Positions 28,301-37,097 of a DNA stretch of 64,000 nt are shown piece by piece. The notes under the pieces were generated by a model. It was not told where the DNA came from. It saw nothing but the letters and a program-made list of their open reading frames with translations, and searched no databases. Numbering within the stretch: the stretch's first letter is position 1; every line of letters starts with the position of its first letter. The position numbers and the translations under genes were made by a program. The stretch is from Dysgonomonas sp. HDW5A (lineage in GTDB: Bacteria; Bacteroidota; Bacteroidia; Bacteroidales; Dysgonomonadaceae). The DNA lies in the NCBI RefSeq assembly GCF_011299555.1, contig NZ_CP049857.1, positions 3,038,001 through 3,102,000 of the forward strand, given 5' to 3'.

Positions 28301-28652
28301 ATACCGAAATGCACAAAACCCCGGTAATGGCGAAGTTTACAGAGCAGCCAGAGGATCTACTCAAAGTAATAGTACACGCCTTTCTACATTTTATCTGCAA
28401 GACGGATCGTATTTGCGATGTACGAATGTCACAGTCGGTTATGCGTTTCCGGCAATTGCTAAAATAACCCGAAACAACATTGCAAATTTACGCCTTTATG
28501 CTTCTGCCAACAACCCGTTTACGATAACCAACTATTTGGGATATAACCCTGATGTTGACTATAATAACGGTGCTAACCTTACACCCGGTGTAGATTATGG
28601 AAAATACCCATTGGCAAAATCGTACAACTTCGGAGTTCAAGTTACTTTTTAA
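25350..28652 (+). CDS. SusC/RagA-family TonB-dependent outer-membrane transporter
   Basis: 1100 residues. Signal peptide, then a carboxypeptidase-regulatory-like domain (KVTGIVTDKLGEPLIGTVVT ... GYTSKEVQISG), a TonB-box/plug start (LDEIVVIGYQSMRRSDLTGA), the plug domain with the SusC signature VKIRVRGVASINASSDPLYV and AAIYGSRAAGGVVLITTKRG, then a large barrel ending in Phe (NFGVQVTF). No N-terminal STN extension, so no ECF sigma/anti-sigma signalling is implied. It imports oligosaccharide captured with the SusD next door (gap 19 bp). The neighbouring GDPD and GH92 suggest a phosphodiester-linked mannose-containing glycan. Confidence 0.95.
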   Translation: MKKKQVMYHLILFLTGIFYLSSQSLSANELNDRKVTGIVTDKLGEPLIGTVVTIKGTSKGTACDIDGKFELQVENKNSTLIFSLIGYTSKEVQISGTDNLTIILDEDNKLLDEIVVIGYQSMRRSDLTGAVSSVKAGELNATAPNLGQGLVGKVAGVQISQTSGAPYDGVKIRVRGVASINASSDPLYVIDGYPSNGDPFINPEDIESIEVLKDAASAAIYGSRAAGGVVLITTKRGKEGKPKIEFGYQIGVNQLSKKIDMLNSQEFAELLVDGRNNTYKDMIINAGKSWDDSMYSHDNATRTKNIGSSNSGVKIPDFLYDFKNQKVISPEQDTDWQDELYRNALTTRYNLSILGGGKSVRYLVNAGYQDEEGIIITTRQRRLNLRANIDIDVNDKLTVGTNLAMTNNWNNEVEEGRFDKGPILGALVYAPIFKAYNEDGSFSKFEMSNLSSEYGFQQIENPLAIASETKIKRTADRHTYNMFGVYKITPYLQAKANLAMYNYNEKFEHYRPTTLSTGTNAPSSDAAMAAAFARVANKRNTDYLGEFTVNFDKTFGKQRLNGVVGYSMQRNLTDIIDITAKGFQDDYIQEITAKGADPSNFTLNNGTKKSNWSLLSYFSRLNYSIDSKYFLTASFRGDGCSLFGTLNRWGYFPSVSAGWNASDEAFYKNMLGNSSTLRLRASWGLSGNNNIGNYNFLQTMSKPTGVVFGNGTINTSMYPGGFKDKNLGWESTSQFNFGADLGLLNGRLSLSANYFISHTFNLLFDQPISAISGSTSMLTNLPDSKIRNQGLDLQVDGRIISSKDFDLNASGNILINKNKVIDMGGASTIITNGAERSYKTHITMEGQPIGMFYGFKVKGMVTEADMANIAKDDKFYNAATQSFPEGYKLQGPARSTSSTTKLAPGDLYFEDTNNDGVVNDEDKAIIGSPHPDFTFGFMLSARYKTWDIRTAFNGSVGNEILDGQDYYIFNMEGSGNQYSVVNDRYRNAQNPGNGEVYRAARGSTQSNSTRLSTFYLQDGSYLRCTNVTVGYAFPAIAKITRNNIANLRLYASANNPFTITNYLGYNPDVDYNNGANLTPGVDYGKYPLAKSYNFGVQVTF

Positions 28653-28671
28653 TCAAATGTCTTAAAGCAAT

Positions 28672-30207
28672 ATGAATATGAAAATCAATTATATACATTC
28701 GCTCATTTTATTGAGCTTACTAACACTCTTTTCGTCATGCAGCGACTTCTTAAACGAAGAAGATCCTAACTCGACAGCATCAAATAAATACCTTAAAACC
28801 GAAAATGATGTAAGCAAAGCCCTTGCCGGAGTGTACCTTGCTATCAGACATAACGATTGTCTAGGCGAATCGAGCACCCTTTATACCGAAGAACGTTCGG
28901 ACAATACCGGAAGAAATGATAATCAATCGAATGCCGGCGAACCGTTTCAGTTTAACGATTTTTCGTTACTGCCAAGCAATTCATATTTGAAAAAACACTA
29001 TGTAGCACTTTATGATGCTGTTTCGAGAGCCAATTATGTGCTTACTTACATTGATCAGGCTAAAATAGAAAATGCGGATAACAGGAAGAAATACATTGCA
29101 GAGGCGAAATTCTTAAGAGCATTAGTCTACTTTCAATTGGTACGCAAATGGGGAGATGTGCCTTTGGCTACAACCTATTTTGAAACCTATCAGGATGTCA
29201 AAAACAATACATACAGAGAAAAACAAGAACTTGTTTATGCTCAAATAATAGCGGATCTGACAGATGCTTTGGATAGTAAATTGCCAAATATACAAAATGA
29301 AGCAGGTAAAGGACATACAAGCAAAGCTGCTATTAATGGATTATTAGGACAAGTGTATCTGACAATGGCTACTCGCTTCGAAAGCAACAAACAAGGGAAT
29401 TTGCAAAATGCCAATAAGTACTTGTCGGACTGCTATGCAATGAGAACATTCGGATTACTTAAAGAGATCCCTTACGGAGATGTGTTTGACGTAAAAAAGA
29501 AAAGTACTTGCCCCGAAATAATTTTTCAGATAGTTTACAAACAAGGAGACAAAGATTATTCTTCGTCCATAGCAGCAAATAATCAGGCAGAGGGTGAGAC
29601 TATCAATTCACAAAAGAAAGTGAAAGGTGGTGGAACTTTTGTAAAACCCGACTTAGTCAAAGAATACGAAGAAACAGATACCAGAAAGAGCTTCTCGGTA
29701 AAATATGCAGATAATGCGAATGCAAAATCATGGTTTATTACCAAATTCAGAGACACAAGCGATGCAGCCGGAACGCTTGGTTATGGTGGTAACGACTGGA
29801 TTTTGATGCGTTATGCTGATATTATATTGATGCTTGCTGAGGTGAATATGTATTTAGGAAACGAGGCTCAGGCAATTTCTTATCTTAATCAGGTAAGAGA
29901 AAGAGCCGGCATACCTACTTATCAGGAAATGCAAAACGATGCTTTATATAAATCGAAATATCCGACTCTTAAACTTGCAATTCTACACGAACGTAGAGTA
30001 GAATTGGCATTTGAAAATCAAAGATGGTTCGATTTGCTTCGTTTTTTTAACAGTGACGAATTGGTTCAATATTTCAAAACAAAATCTCAGGATGATTATG
30101 GAGTATCGAGTCTTGCTAATTTTGGTAAAAAAGATTATTATTACCCCATTCCTTTTGATGAATGGAAATTAGACCCCGAGAAAATGTGGCAAAACGAAGG
30201 CTACTAA
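28672..30207 (+). CDS. SusD/RagB-family surface glycan-binding lipoprotein
   Basis: 511 residues. Lipoprotein signal peptide with the lipid Cys in SSCSDFLNEEDPN, then the SusD helical TPR-like core (KYIAEAKFLRALVYFQLVRK WGDVPL region) and the family's C-terminal blocks (DWILMRYADIILMLAEVN, YLNQVRERAG, HERRVELAFENQRWFDLLRF, YYPIPFDE). It forms the lid over the SusC barrel in the same operon. A strong hairpin terminator follows it, which should lower expression of the two enzyme genes downstream. Confidence 0.95.
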   Translation: MNMKINYIHSLILLSLLTLFSSCSDFLNEEDPNSTASNKYLKTENDVSKALAGVYLAIRHNDCLGESSTLYTEERSDNTGRNDNQSNAGEPFQFNDFSLLPSNSYLKKHYVALYDAVSRANYVLTYIDQAKIENADNRKKYIAEAKFLRALVYFQLVRKWGDVPLATTYFETYQDVKNNTYREKQELVYAQIIADLTDALDSKLPNIQNEAGKGHTSKAAINGLLGQVYLTMATRFESNKQGNLQNANKYLSDCYAMRTFGLLKEIPYGDVFDVKKKSTCPEIIFQIVYKQGDKDYSSSIAANNQAEGETINSQKKVKGGGTFVKPDLVKEYEETDTRKSFSVKYADNANAKSWFITKFRDTSDAAGTLGYGGNDWILMRYADIILMLAEVNMYLGNEAQAISYLNQVRERAGIPTYQEMQNDALYKSKYPTLKLAILHERRVELAFENQRWFDLLRFFNSDELVQYFKTKSQDDYGVSSLANFGKKDYYYPIPFDEWKLDPEKMWQNEGY

Positions 30208-30214
30208 AATAGTG

Positions 30215-30256
30215 TAGTATGGCAGAGTTCCGCTAAGCCTCTGCCATACTATTTTT
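30215..30256 (+). terminator. Intrinsic terminator/attenuator between susD and enzyme genes
   Basis: Perfect 13-base arms TAGTATGGCAGAG (30215-30227) and CTCTGCCATACTA (30239-30251), 11-base loop, followed by TTTTT. It lies 7 bp after the susD stop and 39 bp before the GDPD start, so it probably reduces read-through into the enzymes. Confidence 0.85.
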
Positions 30257-30294
30257 CAATAAGAATACGATGACTCAAAATAAAAAGCAGCTAT

Positions 30295-31200
30295 ATGTTT
30301 AAAACTAAAATTACCTTTACACTTCTTATATTCATATGTTTTACATCTGTTTTGTATGCTCAGAACAGATTTGCAGAAAGCTCTAAAGAGTTATTAAATC
30401 GTGACTCAAAGAAAGTCTTTGTGATCGCTCATCGTGGAGATTGGCGTAATGCTCCCGAAAATTCGTTACAAGCAATCAAAAACGTTATCGAGATGGGTGT
30501 AGACATTGTTGAAATCGACATCAAAATGACAAAAGACAAACAATTGATTGTTATGCACGATAAAGCCTTAGACAGAACAACCAATGGTAAAGGCTTAGTA
30601 TCGGATTATAACTTGTCAGATATCCAAAACTTATACCTGAGAAACGGTGCAGGAGCAGTTACAGAACATCGTATACCGACATTGGAGGAGGCTCTGCGTT
30701 TATGTAAAGGTCAGATTTGGATAAACATAGATAAAGGTTACGAATATATGGCTGAGGTATATGATTTATTGGAAAAAACGGGAACTACCAATCAGGTAAT
30801 CCTTAAATCGGGCACAGGTTATGAAGAGTTATTAAGTAAATACCGAAACATACTTAATAAGATAGTTTATATGCCTATAATAGATTTGAATAGTAAGGGT
30901 GCACAAACTCAAATAAATAAATTTGCAGATTATAAGCCTGTTGCAATTGAATGTGTATTCTCCGAAGAAAACACGGATGTGATAGATCTGATAGCCCAAA
31001 TCAGTAAGAATGGGTCAAAAGTTTGGATCAATTCCCTTTGGGCAAGCTTGTGTGCAGGCAGGCACGACGATAAGGCGGTAGAACAAAACAAAGAAGATGA
31101 AACGTGGGGTTGGATGCTGAATCAGGGCGTTAAAATGATTCAGACCGACAGACCTAAAGAATTGTTACTGTACTTAAAGAATAAAGGATTACATGAATAA
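30295..31200 (+). CDS. Glycerophosphodiester phosphodiesterase (GDPD), secreted
   Basis: 301 residues with a signal peptide ending YAQ. The GDPD catalytic motifs are intact: AHRGDWRNAPENS (H46, R47, E56), EIDIKMTKD (E73, D75) and MHDKALDRTTNG (H88, D89), with the later IPTLEEAL block. Such enzymes hydrolyse glycerophosphodiesters with a divalent metal, releasing glycerol-3-phosphate and an alcohol; relatives cut other phosphodiesters. Export and position inside a SusC/D locus indicate a nutrient role on a phosphodiester-bearing glycan, not membrane lipid turnover in the cytosol. The last eight bases overlap the GH92 gene, so translation is coupled. Confidence 0.9.
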   Translation: MFKTKITFTLLIFICFTSVLYAQNRFAESSKELLNRDSKKVFVIAHRGDWRNAPENSLQAIKNVIEMGVDIVEIDIKMTKDKQLIVMHDKALDRTTNGKGLVSDYNLSDIQNLYLRNGAGAVTEHRIPTLEEALRLCKGQIWINIDKGYEYMAEVYDLLEKTGTTNQVILKSGTGYEELLSKYRNILNKIVYMPIIDLNSKGAQTQINKFADYKPVAIECVFSEENTDVIDLIAQISKNGSKVWINSLWASLCAGRHDDKAVEQNKEDETWGWMLNQGVKMIQTDRPKELLLYLKNKGLHE

Positions 31201-33199
31201 GCTACTATCCCTATTACTCATTCTAATACTATCAGCACAGGTATTTGCTTCTGATAACAGTAAATATGTGAACTTGTTTATTGGCACGGCAGGCGATAAC
31301 GGGCAGGTAGATCCCGGAGCAGCAGTACCGTATGGTATGGTAAGGGCTTGTCCCGATTCTGATCCCAGAAGCCATAGCGGCTATGACTTTGATATTACTC
31401 GAATATCGGGATTCTCGATCAACAGGCTTTCGGGAGTTGGGTGTAGTGGTGCTGGCGGTAATATAAGTATAAAGCCGAGCAGATCTACCGATTCGCTGTT
31501 TATTGATAAATCATCCGAATTTGCTGTACCCGGCTATTATACAACAGGTTTGAGCAATGGAGTAAAAGCCGAACTCACGGCAACCCATAATGTCGTTATA
31601 GAGCGATTTACTTATAGTGCCGAATCCGATAAAAATATATCGGTTGACCTACGTTCGTCATTAACCAAACTCTTGGCAATGGAGTATCAGATTATTTCAC
31701 CGACCGAAATAGTTGGTTATATACAAGCAGCTAATACTTGCGATAAGGGTGCGTATAAGCTATATTTTAACCTGATAGCAAATCAGGCTTGCTCTCTGTT
31801 ATCCGAAGAAAACGGTGTACTTGATTTATCTTTTGGCGAAACTGCAGATAGACCTTTTGAGATGCGAATTGCCGTATCGCCCATCAGTATAGAGACTGCC
31901 AGAGCTGAAAATCAAAATATAACTGCATATAGCTTCGAGCAACTCAAAGAGCAAGCTAAATCTGTATGGCAGAAAAAATTGTCTGTAATAGATGTAGAAG
32001 GCAGCGAAGACAATAAAACGCTGTTCTACACATCTCTTTATCGTATATTCCTCAGTCCGGCTAATGTAACATCCCTGAACAGAGACTATTTAGGCACAGA
32101 TGGAAATGTATACAAAGCGACCGATTTTTCGTATTATAGTTCCTGGTCTATATGGGATACTTACCGCACCAAATTTCCACTGCTTACTCTGATAGATGCT
32201 AATGCAATGTCCGATTTTTGCAACTCTCTTTGCAAACTTTATGTACACGGTAAGCAAGATTGGTCGACAGACCATGAATCTACACCATCTGTACGCACCG
32301 AACATACTGTTATTTTATTGCTTGATGCTTATATGAAAGGTATTAAACCGACATATATAAACGAGGCTTATGAAGGGTTGAAGAACGAGATTAATACTCT
32401 CAGAATGAAATCTCCCGATCAGAAAATAGAAGCCTGCAACGATCTCTGGGCGATGGCTAACCTTGCCAAGCTATTGGGACATGAGGAAGATTCTAAGCAT
32501 TATAGCCAATTATCTCAAAGCCTCTTTACTGAAACATGGAATAAAGAATTTAAGAATATAGATTCCACTTTTTCGCAAATGAAAAACAATGGCTTGTATC
32601 AGGGTACACGCTGGCAATACAGATGGGCATCACCTCAATATCTGAATAAAATGATTGAAGAAGTTGGGGGTGAATCGATTTTAGCAGAACAGTTAGATAC
32701 ATTTTTCAAGAATAGTATGTACAATCAAGGGAATGAACCGGATATACAAGTTCCGTTCCTTTATAATAAGTTGGGACATCCTGTAAAGTCGCAGGTACTC
32801 GTTAAGCAGATTATTAACGATGATATGATTCATATATATGGAGGAAATGCCGCATATCCTGTACCATATTATGGCAAAGCTTTTAAACTATCACCTGAGG
32901 GATATATGCCCGAAATGGACGAGGATGATGGAACAATGAGTGCATGGTATATTTTTGCCTCCATAGGCTTATATCCACTTGTGGTTGGCGAACCTGTTTA
33001 TGAAATAGTATCACCCAATTTCGATTCTATTACGCTTCATTTAGATAATGGTAAAGACTTTGTTATAAAAGCTATAAATAAGAAAAACGACAATAATTTT
33101 ATTATAAAGAGTGTTTTTATTAATGGTAAGAAAGCCAATGATATGTCGGTCTCTCATCATGAAATAAGAAAAGGGGGAGAGCTTATACTAAATTACTGA
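31193..33199 (+). CDS. GH92-family alpha-mannosidase-like enzyme with Gln at the acid position
   Basis: 668 residues, signal peptide ending VFA. GH92 hallmarks: YVNLFIGTAGDNGQVDPGAA, PYGMVRACPD, GFSINRLSGVGCSGAGG, YSSWSIWDTYRTKFPLLTLI, GNEPDIQVPFLYN and DEDDGTMSAWYIFASIGLYP. Ca2+-dependent exo-alpha-mannosidases of this family use a Glu acid in an EGNxWQY-like block about 110 residues before the DD-G-MSAW block; here that block reads LYQGTRWQYRW with Gln470, 108 residues before D578. A Glu-to-Gln change at this position is, as I recall, what distinguishes the mannosyl-phosphodiester 'uncapping' GH92 of Cellulosimicrobium. With the coupled GDPD gene, cleavage of mannose-1-phosphodiesters is a reasonable prediction. 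Shorter than most GH92 enzymes (about 730 residues or more). Confidence 0.85.
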   Translation: MNKLLSLLLILILSAQVFASDNSKYVNLFIGTAGDNGQVDPGAAVPYGMVRACPDSDPRSHSGYDFDITRISGFSINRLSGVGCSGAGGNISIKPSRSTDSLFIDKSSEFAVPGYYTTGLSNGVKAELTATHNVVIERFTYSAESDKNISVDLRSSLTKLLAMEYQIISPTEIVGYIQAANTCDKGAYKLYFNLIANQACSLLSEENGVLDLSFGETADRPFEMRIAVSPISIETARAENQNITAYSFEQLKEQAKSVWQKKLSVIDVEGSEDNKTLFYTSLYRIFLSPANVTSLNRDYLGTDGNVYKATDFSYYSSWSIWDTYRTKFPLLTLIDANAMSDFCNSLCKLYVHGKQDWSTDHESTPSVRTEHTVILLLDAYMKGIKPTYINEAYEGLKNEINTLRMKSPDQKIEACNDLWAMANLAKLLGHEEDSKHYSQLSQSLFTETWNKEFKNIDSTFSQMKNNGLYQGTRWQYRWASPQYLNKMIEEVGGESILAEQLDTFFKNSMYNQGNEPDIQVPFLYNKLGHPVKSQVLVKQIINDDMIHIYGGNAAYPVPYYGKAFKLSPEGYMPEMDEDDGTMSAWYIFASIGLYPLVVGEPVYEIVSPNFDSITLHLDNGKDFVIKAINKKNDNNFIIKSVFINGKKANDMSVSHHEIRKGGELILNY

Positions 33200-34033
<834 letters not shown>

Positions 34034-37000
34034 ATGAACAACAAACTAAAAAAAAGGAAACAACGAGAATGTGGTTTCTTTAAAGTGCTAATTCTAATGA
34101 TGGCAATGCTTGGCTTGGGGATGTCGACCCATGCACAAATAACCATCACAGGTACAGTACTGGACGAAAAGGACGAACCCATGATTGGGATTACAATTGC
34201 TGTTAAAAATTCAACAATTGGAACATCTACTGATATCGATGGTAAATACACTATAACCGTACCCAACGGTAATGCAGTGATAGTCTATTCATATATCGGT
34301 TACCAAAGACAAGAGATACCCGTAGGCTCACGCAAAGTAATAGACGTAAAGTTGAAAGAAAACACCGAATTACTGGATGAAGTTGTAGTAGTTGGTTTTG
34401 GTACACAGAAAAAAATAAATCTGACAGGATCAGTGGCTACTGTAGATAGCAAAATGCTGGAAAATAGACCTCTTACCAATGTGTCTGCAGGTTTAGCCGG
34501 ATTATTACCAGGTGTTACCATTACTCAAAAAAGCGGATTGCCGGGTGGTGATGGAGGTACTATAAGGGTACGTGGTGTAGGAACTTTAAACAATGCCAAC
34601 CCGATGGTACTTGTAGATGGAGTAGAAGCCACAATGGACAATATAGATCCTAATGACATCGAAACATTAACTGTTTTGAAAGATGCTGCAAGCTCGGCTA
34701 TATTTGGAGCAAAAGCGGCAAATGGAGTTATTTTAATCACTACAAAGAAGGGAAAAGCAGGTAAGTCGCAAGTCAATTATTCCGGAAATTTTGGTTGGCA
34801 AACACCTACGGCACTGCCCAAGTATATACGATCGGCAGAATATGCTGAAATGTATAACGAAGCTCTTAAAAATGATGGTAAAAGCTTAAAATTTACAGAA
34901 GCTGAAATTCAAAAATTCAGAGATGGATCTGATCCTGATAATTTTGCAGATACCGATTGGCAAGACTTACTTTATCAAGGTTCGGGATTTCAGACTAATC
35001 ATAGTGTGAACGTAAGCGGAGGTACAGACAAAGCCCGTTACATGACATCGGTAGGTTATCTTCAACAAGACGGTGTGATCAAATTAACAGGTAAGAAACA
35101 ATACAATATACGAACCAACCTGGACATCAACCCAATCTCGAAACTTGATGTTGGCGTCAATCTATCTTATACTCGTATGGACTTAGAAGAAGCTACAAAC
35201 TCGTATGTAGGAGGAGGGGCAGACCAGATTTTCAGACAAGTAAATCTAATTTCACCATGGATTCCCTATCGTAAATCGAACGGTGATTATGGAACAATAA
35301 GTGATGGTAACCCGATTGCATGGATAGATTTGGGACAGCAGATTTTGAAAAAAAGAGCATACTTCTTAGGAATAGGAACAATTAAGTACGAGTTTATAAA
35401 AGACCTGTCGTTAAAAGGAGTGTTCTCTTACAAAACATTCACCGAAGACCAAAACGAATTTATAAAAGATATTCAATACAATCCTTATAAATACCAAGGT
35501 CCAAACAAGATGCACCAACGAGACTATTCGAACGAAACAGTCGCAAGTGATATCTTCTTAAATTATAGTAAGAGCTTTAATCGTAATCATAATTTCATAT
35601 TCTTAGGAGGCTTTCACTCCGAATATTACCACTACAAATATACATATGCCTATCGTGAAAATTTTCCTAGTAATAACCTGAGCGATTTAAACGGAGGTAG
35701 TACCGCAGGTATGAAAAACGAAGGATATACCAGAGAACTAGCTATGTTATCATGGTTTGGTCGCCTTAATTATGATTATGCAGGTAAATATTTACTCGAA
35801 GCTAACTTCCGTTACGATGGCTCATCTCGTTTTGCTGAAGCCAATCGTTGGGGATTTTTCCCTTCATTCTCGGGAGCATGGCGTATTTCGGAAGAAAGCT
35901 TCATGGAACCTCTAAGAACCTCTATTACGAATTTGAAGGTGAGAGCATCATGGGGTAAATTGGGTAACCAAGCAGCTTTAGACGATTATTACCCTACCAT
36001 CCCTACCTTATCTCTAAAAGATCAGGATTATGCTTTCGGAGGTAAAATAGTACCCGGTGGAGCAACCATTTATGCCAAGAATCCAAACCTTAAATGGGAA
36101 GAAACACGCACATGGAACATCGGTCTTGATGTTGGTATTACTAGCGATCTTAATATTACCGTTGACTATTATGACAAACTAACATCGGATATCCTTATGA
36201 AAGTGCCTACACCTGACACATATGCTTTAGAAAACTTCTGGGACAATGTAGGTGAAGTATCCAATAAGGGGATCGAGTTTTCGGCACAGTATAATAAGCA
36301 ATTGAAGAACGTAATGTTTTCTTTCGGTGGTAATATTGCATACAATAAAAACAAGATATTGAAACTTGCCGGACAAAACGAAATTATTGATGGAAAAGAC
36401 ATTAAACGAGTAGGAAGCTCTTTAAATAGTATTTATGGATATAAAACCGACGGTTTATACCAATCACAAGAAGATATAAACAATTGGCCGACAAATAACA
36501 TACAAGGAACTGTAGTACCGGGTGACTTGCGTTACGTAGATGTATCGGGTGATGGAGTGCTGAATGCTGCCGACCGAGTGATAATAGGTTGTACCGATCC
36601 TAAATTTGTCTTTGGTTTTAATCTAGGAGCAACTTATAGAGGGTTCGATATGCTCCTATTCTTTCAAGGAACAGCAGGAGGTAAAGGATATATGGAATCA
36701 GAAGCTATTGGAGAGCTGAATGGAGATAACGGTAAACCTACCACCTTTTGGCGTAACCGATGGACTCCGGAAAATACAAATACGAATGTACCCCGTTTGA
36801 GTAGTCAGGGTAAAAGCGGACCTAGTATGCCCAGTGTAATATCTTCTTATTGGCTACAAGATGGTACTTATTTACGTTTGAAAAATCTACAATTAGGATA
36901 CACACTTCCCGCAAAACTAACTCACAATATGCAAATATCTAAAGTCAGAGTATTTTATAGTGCTCAAAACCTGTTGACATTTACAAGCTTTGTAAAAGGC

Positions 37001-37084
37001 TGGGATCCTGAATCTCCGGTTGGAAGAGGTAGCCACTATCCTCAGGTGATGGTGAATTCATTTGGTATTAACGTTACATTTTAA
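34034..37084 (+). CDS. SusC/RagA-family TonB-dependent transporter (second)
   Basis: 1016 residues. Long basic N-terminus then signal sequence (FKVLILMMAMLGLGMSTHAQ), a regulatory-like domain (ITGTVLDEKDEPMIGITIAV), TonB box LLDEVVVVGFGTQKKINLTG, plug signature GTIRVRGVGTLNNANPMVLV and AIFGAKAANGVILITTKKG, and a barrel ending FGINVTF. No STN domain. Paired with susD after 13 bp. No enzyme genes are attached, so its substrate is unknown; it may serve the same locus as the GDPD/GH92 genes. The AG tract upstream may make it phase-variable. Confidence 0.95.
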   Translation: MNNKLKKRKQRECGFFKVLILMMAMLGLGMSTHAQITITGTVLDEKDEPMIGITIAVKNSTIGTSTDIDGKYTITVPNGNAVIVYSYIGYQRQEIPVGSRKVIDVKLKENTELLDEVVVVGFGTQKKINLTGSVATVDSKMLENRPLTNVSAGLAGLLPGVTITQKSGLPGGDGGTIRVRGVGTLNNANPMVLVDGVEATMDNIDPNDIETLTVLKDAASSAIFGAKAANGVILITTKKGKAGKSQVNYSGNFGWQTPTALPKYIRSAEYAEMYNEALKNDGKSLKFTEAEIQKFRDGSDPDNFADTDWQDLLYQGSGFQTNHSVNVSGGTDKARYMTSVGYLQQDGVIKLTGKKQYNIRTNLDINPISKLDVGVNLSYTRMDLEEATNSYVGGGADQIFRQVNLISPWIPYRKSNGDYGTISDGNPIAWIDLGQQILKKRAYFLGIGTIKYEFIKDLSLKGVFSYKTFTEDQNEFIKDIQYNPYKYQGPNKMHQRDYSNETVASDIFLNYSKSFNRNHNFIFLGGFHSEYYHYKYTYAYRENFPSNNLSDLNGGSTAGMKNEGYTRELAMLSWFGRLNYDYAGKYLLEANFRYDGSSRFAEANRWGFFPSFSGAWRISEESFMEPLRTSITNLKVRASWGKLGNQAALDDYYPTIPTLSLKDQDYAFGGKIVPGGATIYAKNPNLKWEETRTWNIGLDVGITSDLNITVDYYDKLTSDILMKVPTPDTYALENFWDNVGEVSNKGIEFSAQYNKQLKNVMFSFGGNIAYNKNKILKLAGQNEIIDGKDIKRVGSSLNSIYGYKTDGLYQSQEDINNWPTNNIQGTVVPGDLRYVDVSGDGVLNAADRVIIGCTDPKFVFGFNLGATYRGFDMLLFFQGTAGGKGYMESEAIGELNGDNGKPTTFWRNRWTPENTNTNVPRLSSQGKSGPSMPSVISSYWLQDGTYLRLKNLQLGYTLPAKLTHNMQISKVRVFYSAQNLLTFTSFVKGWDPESPVGRGSHYPQVMVNSFGINVTF

Positions 37085-37097
37085 GGAGGATTAAATC

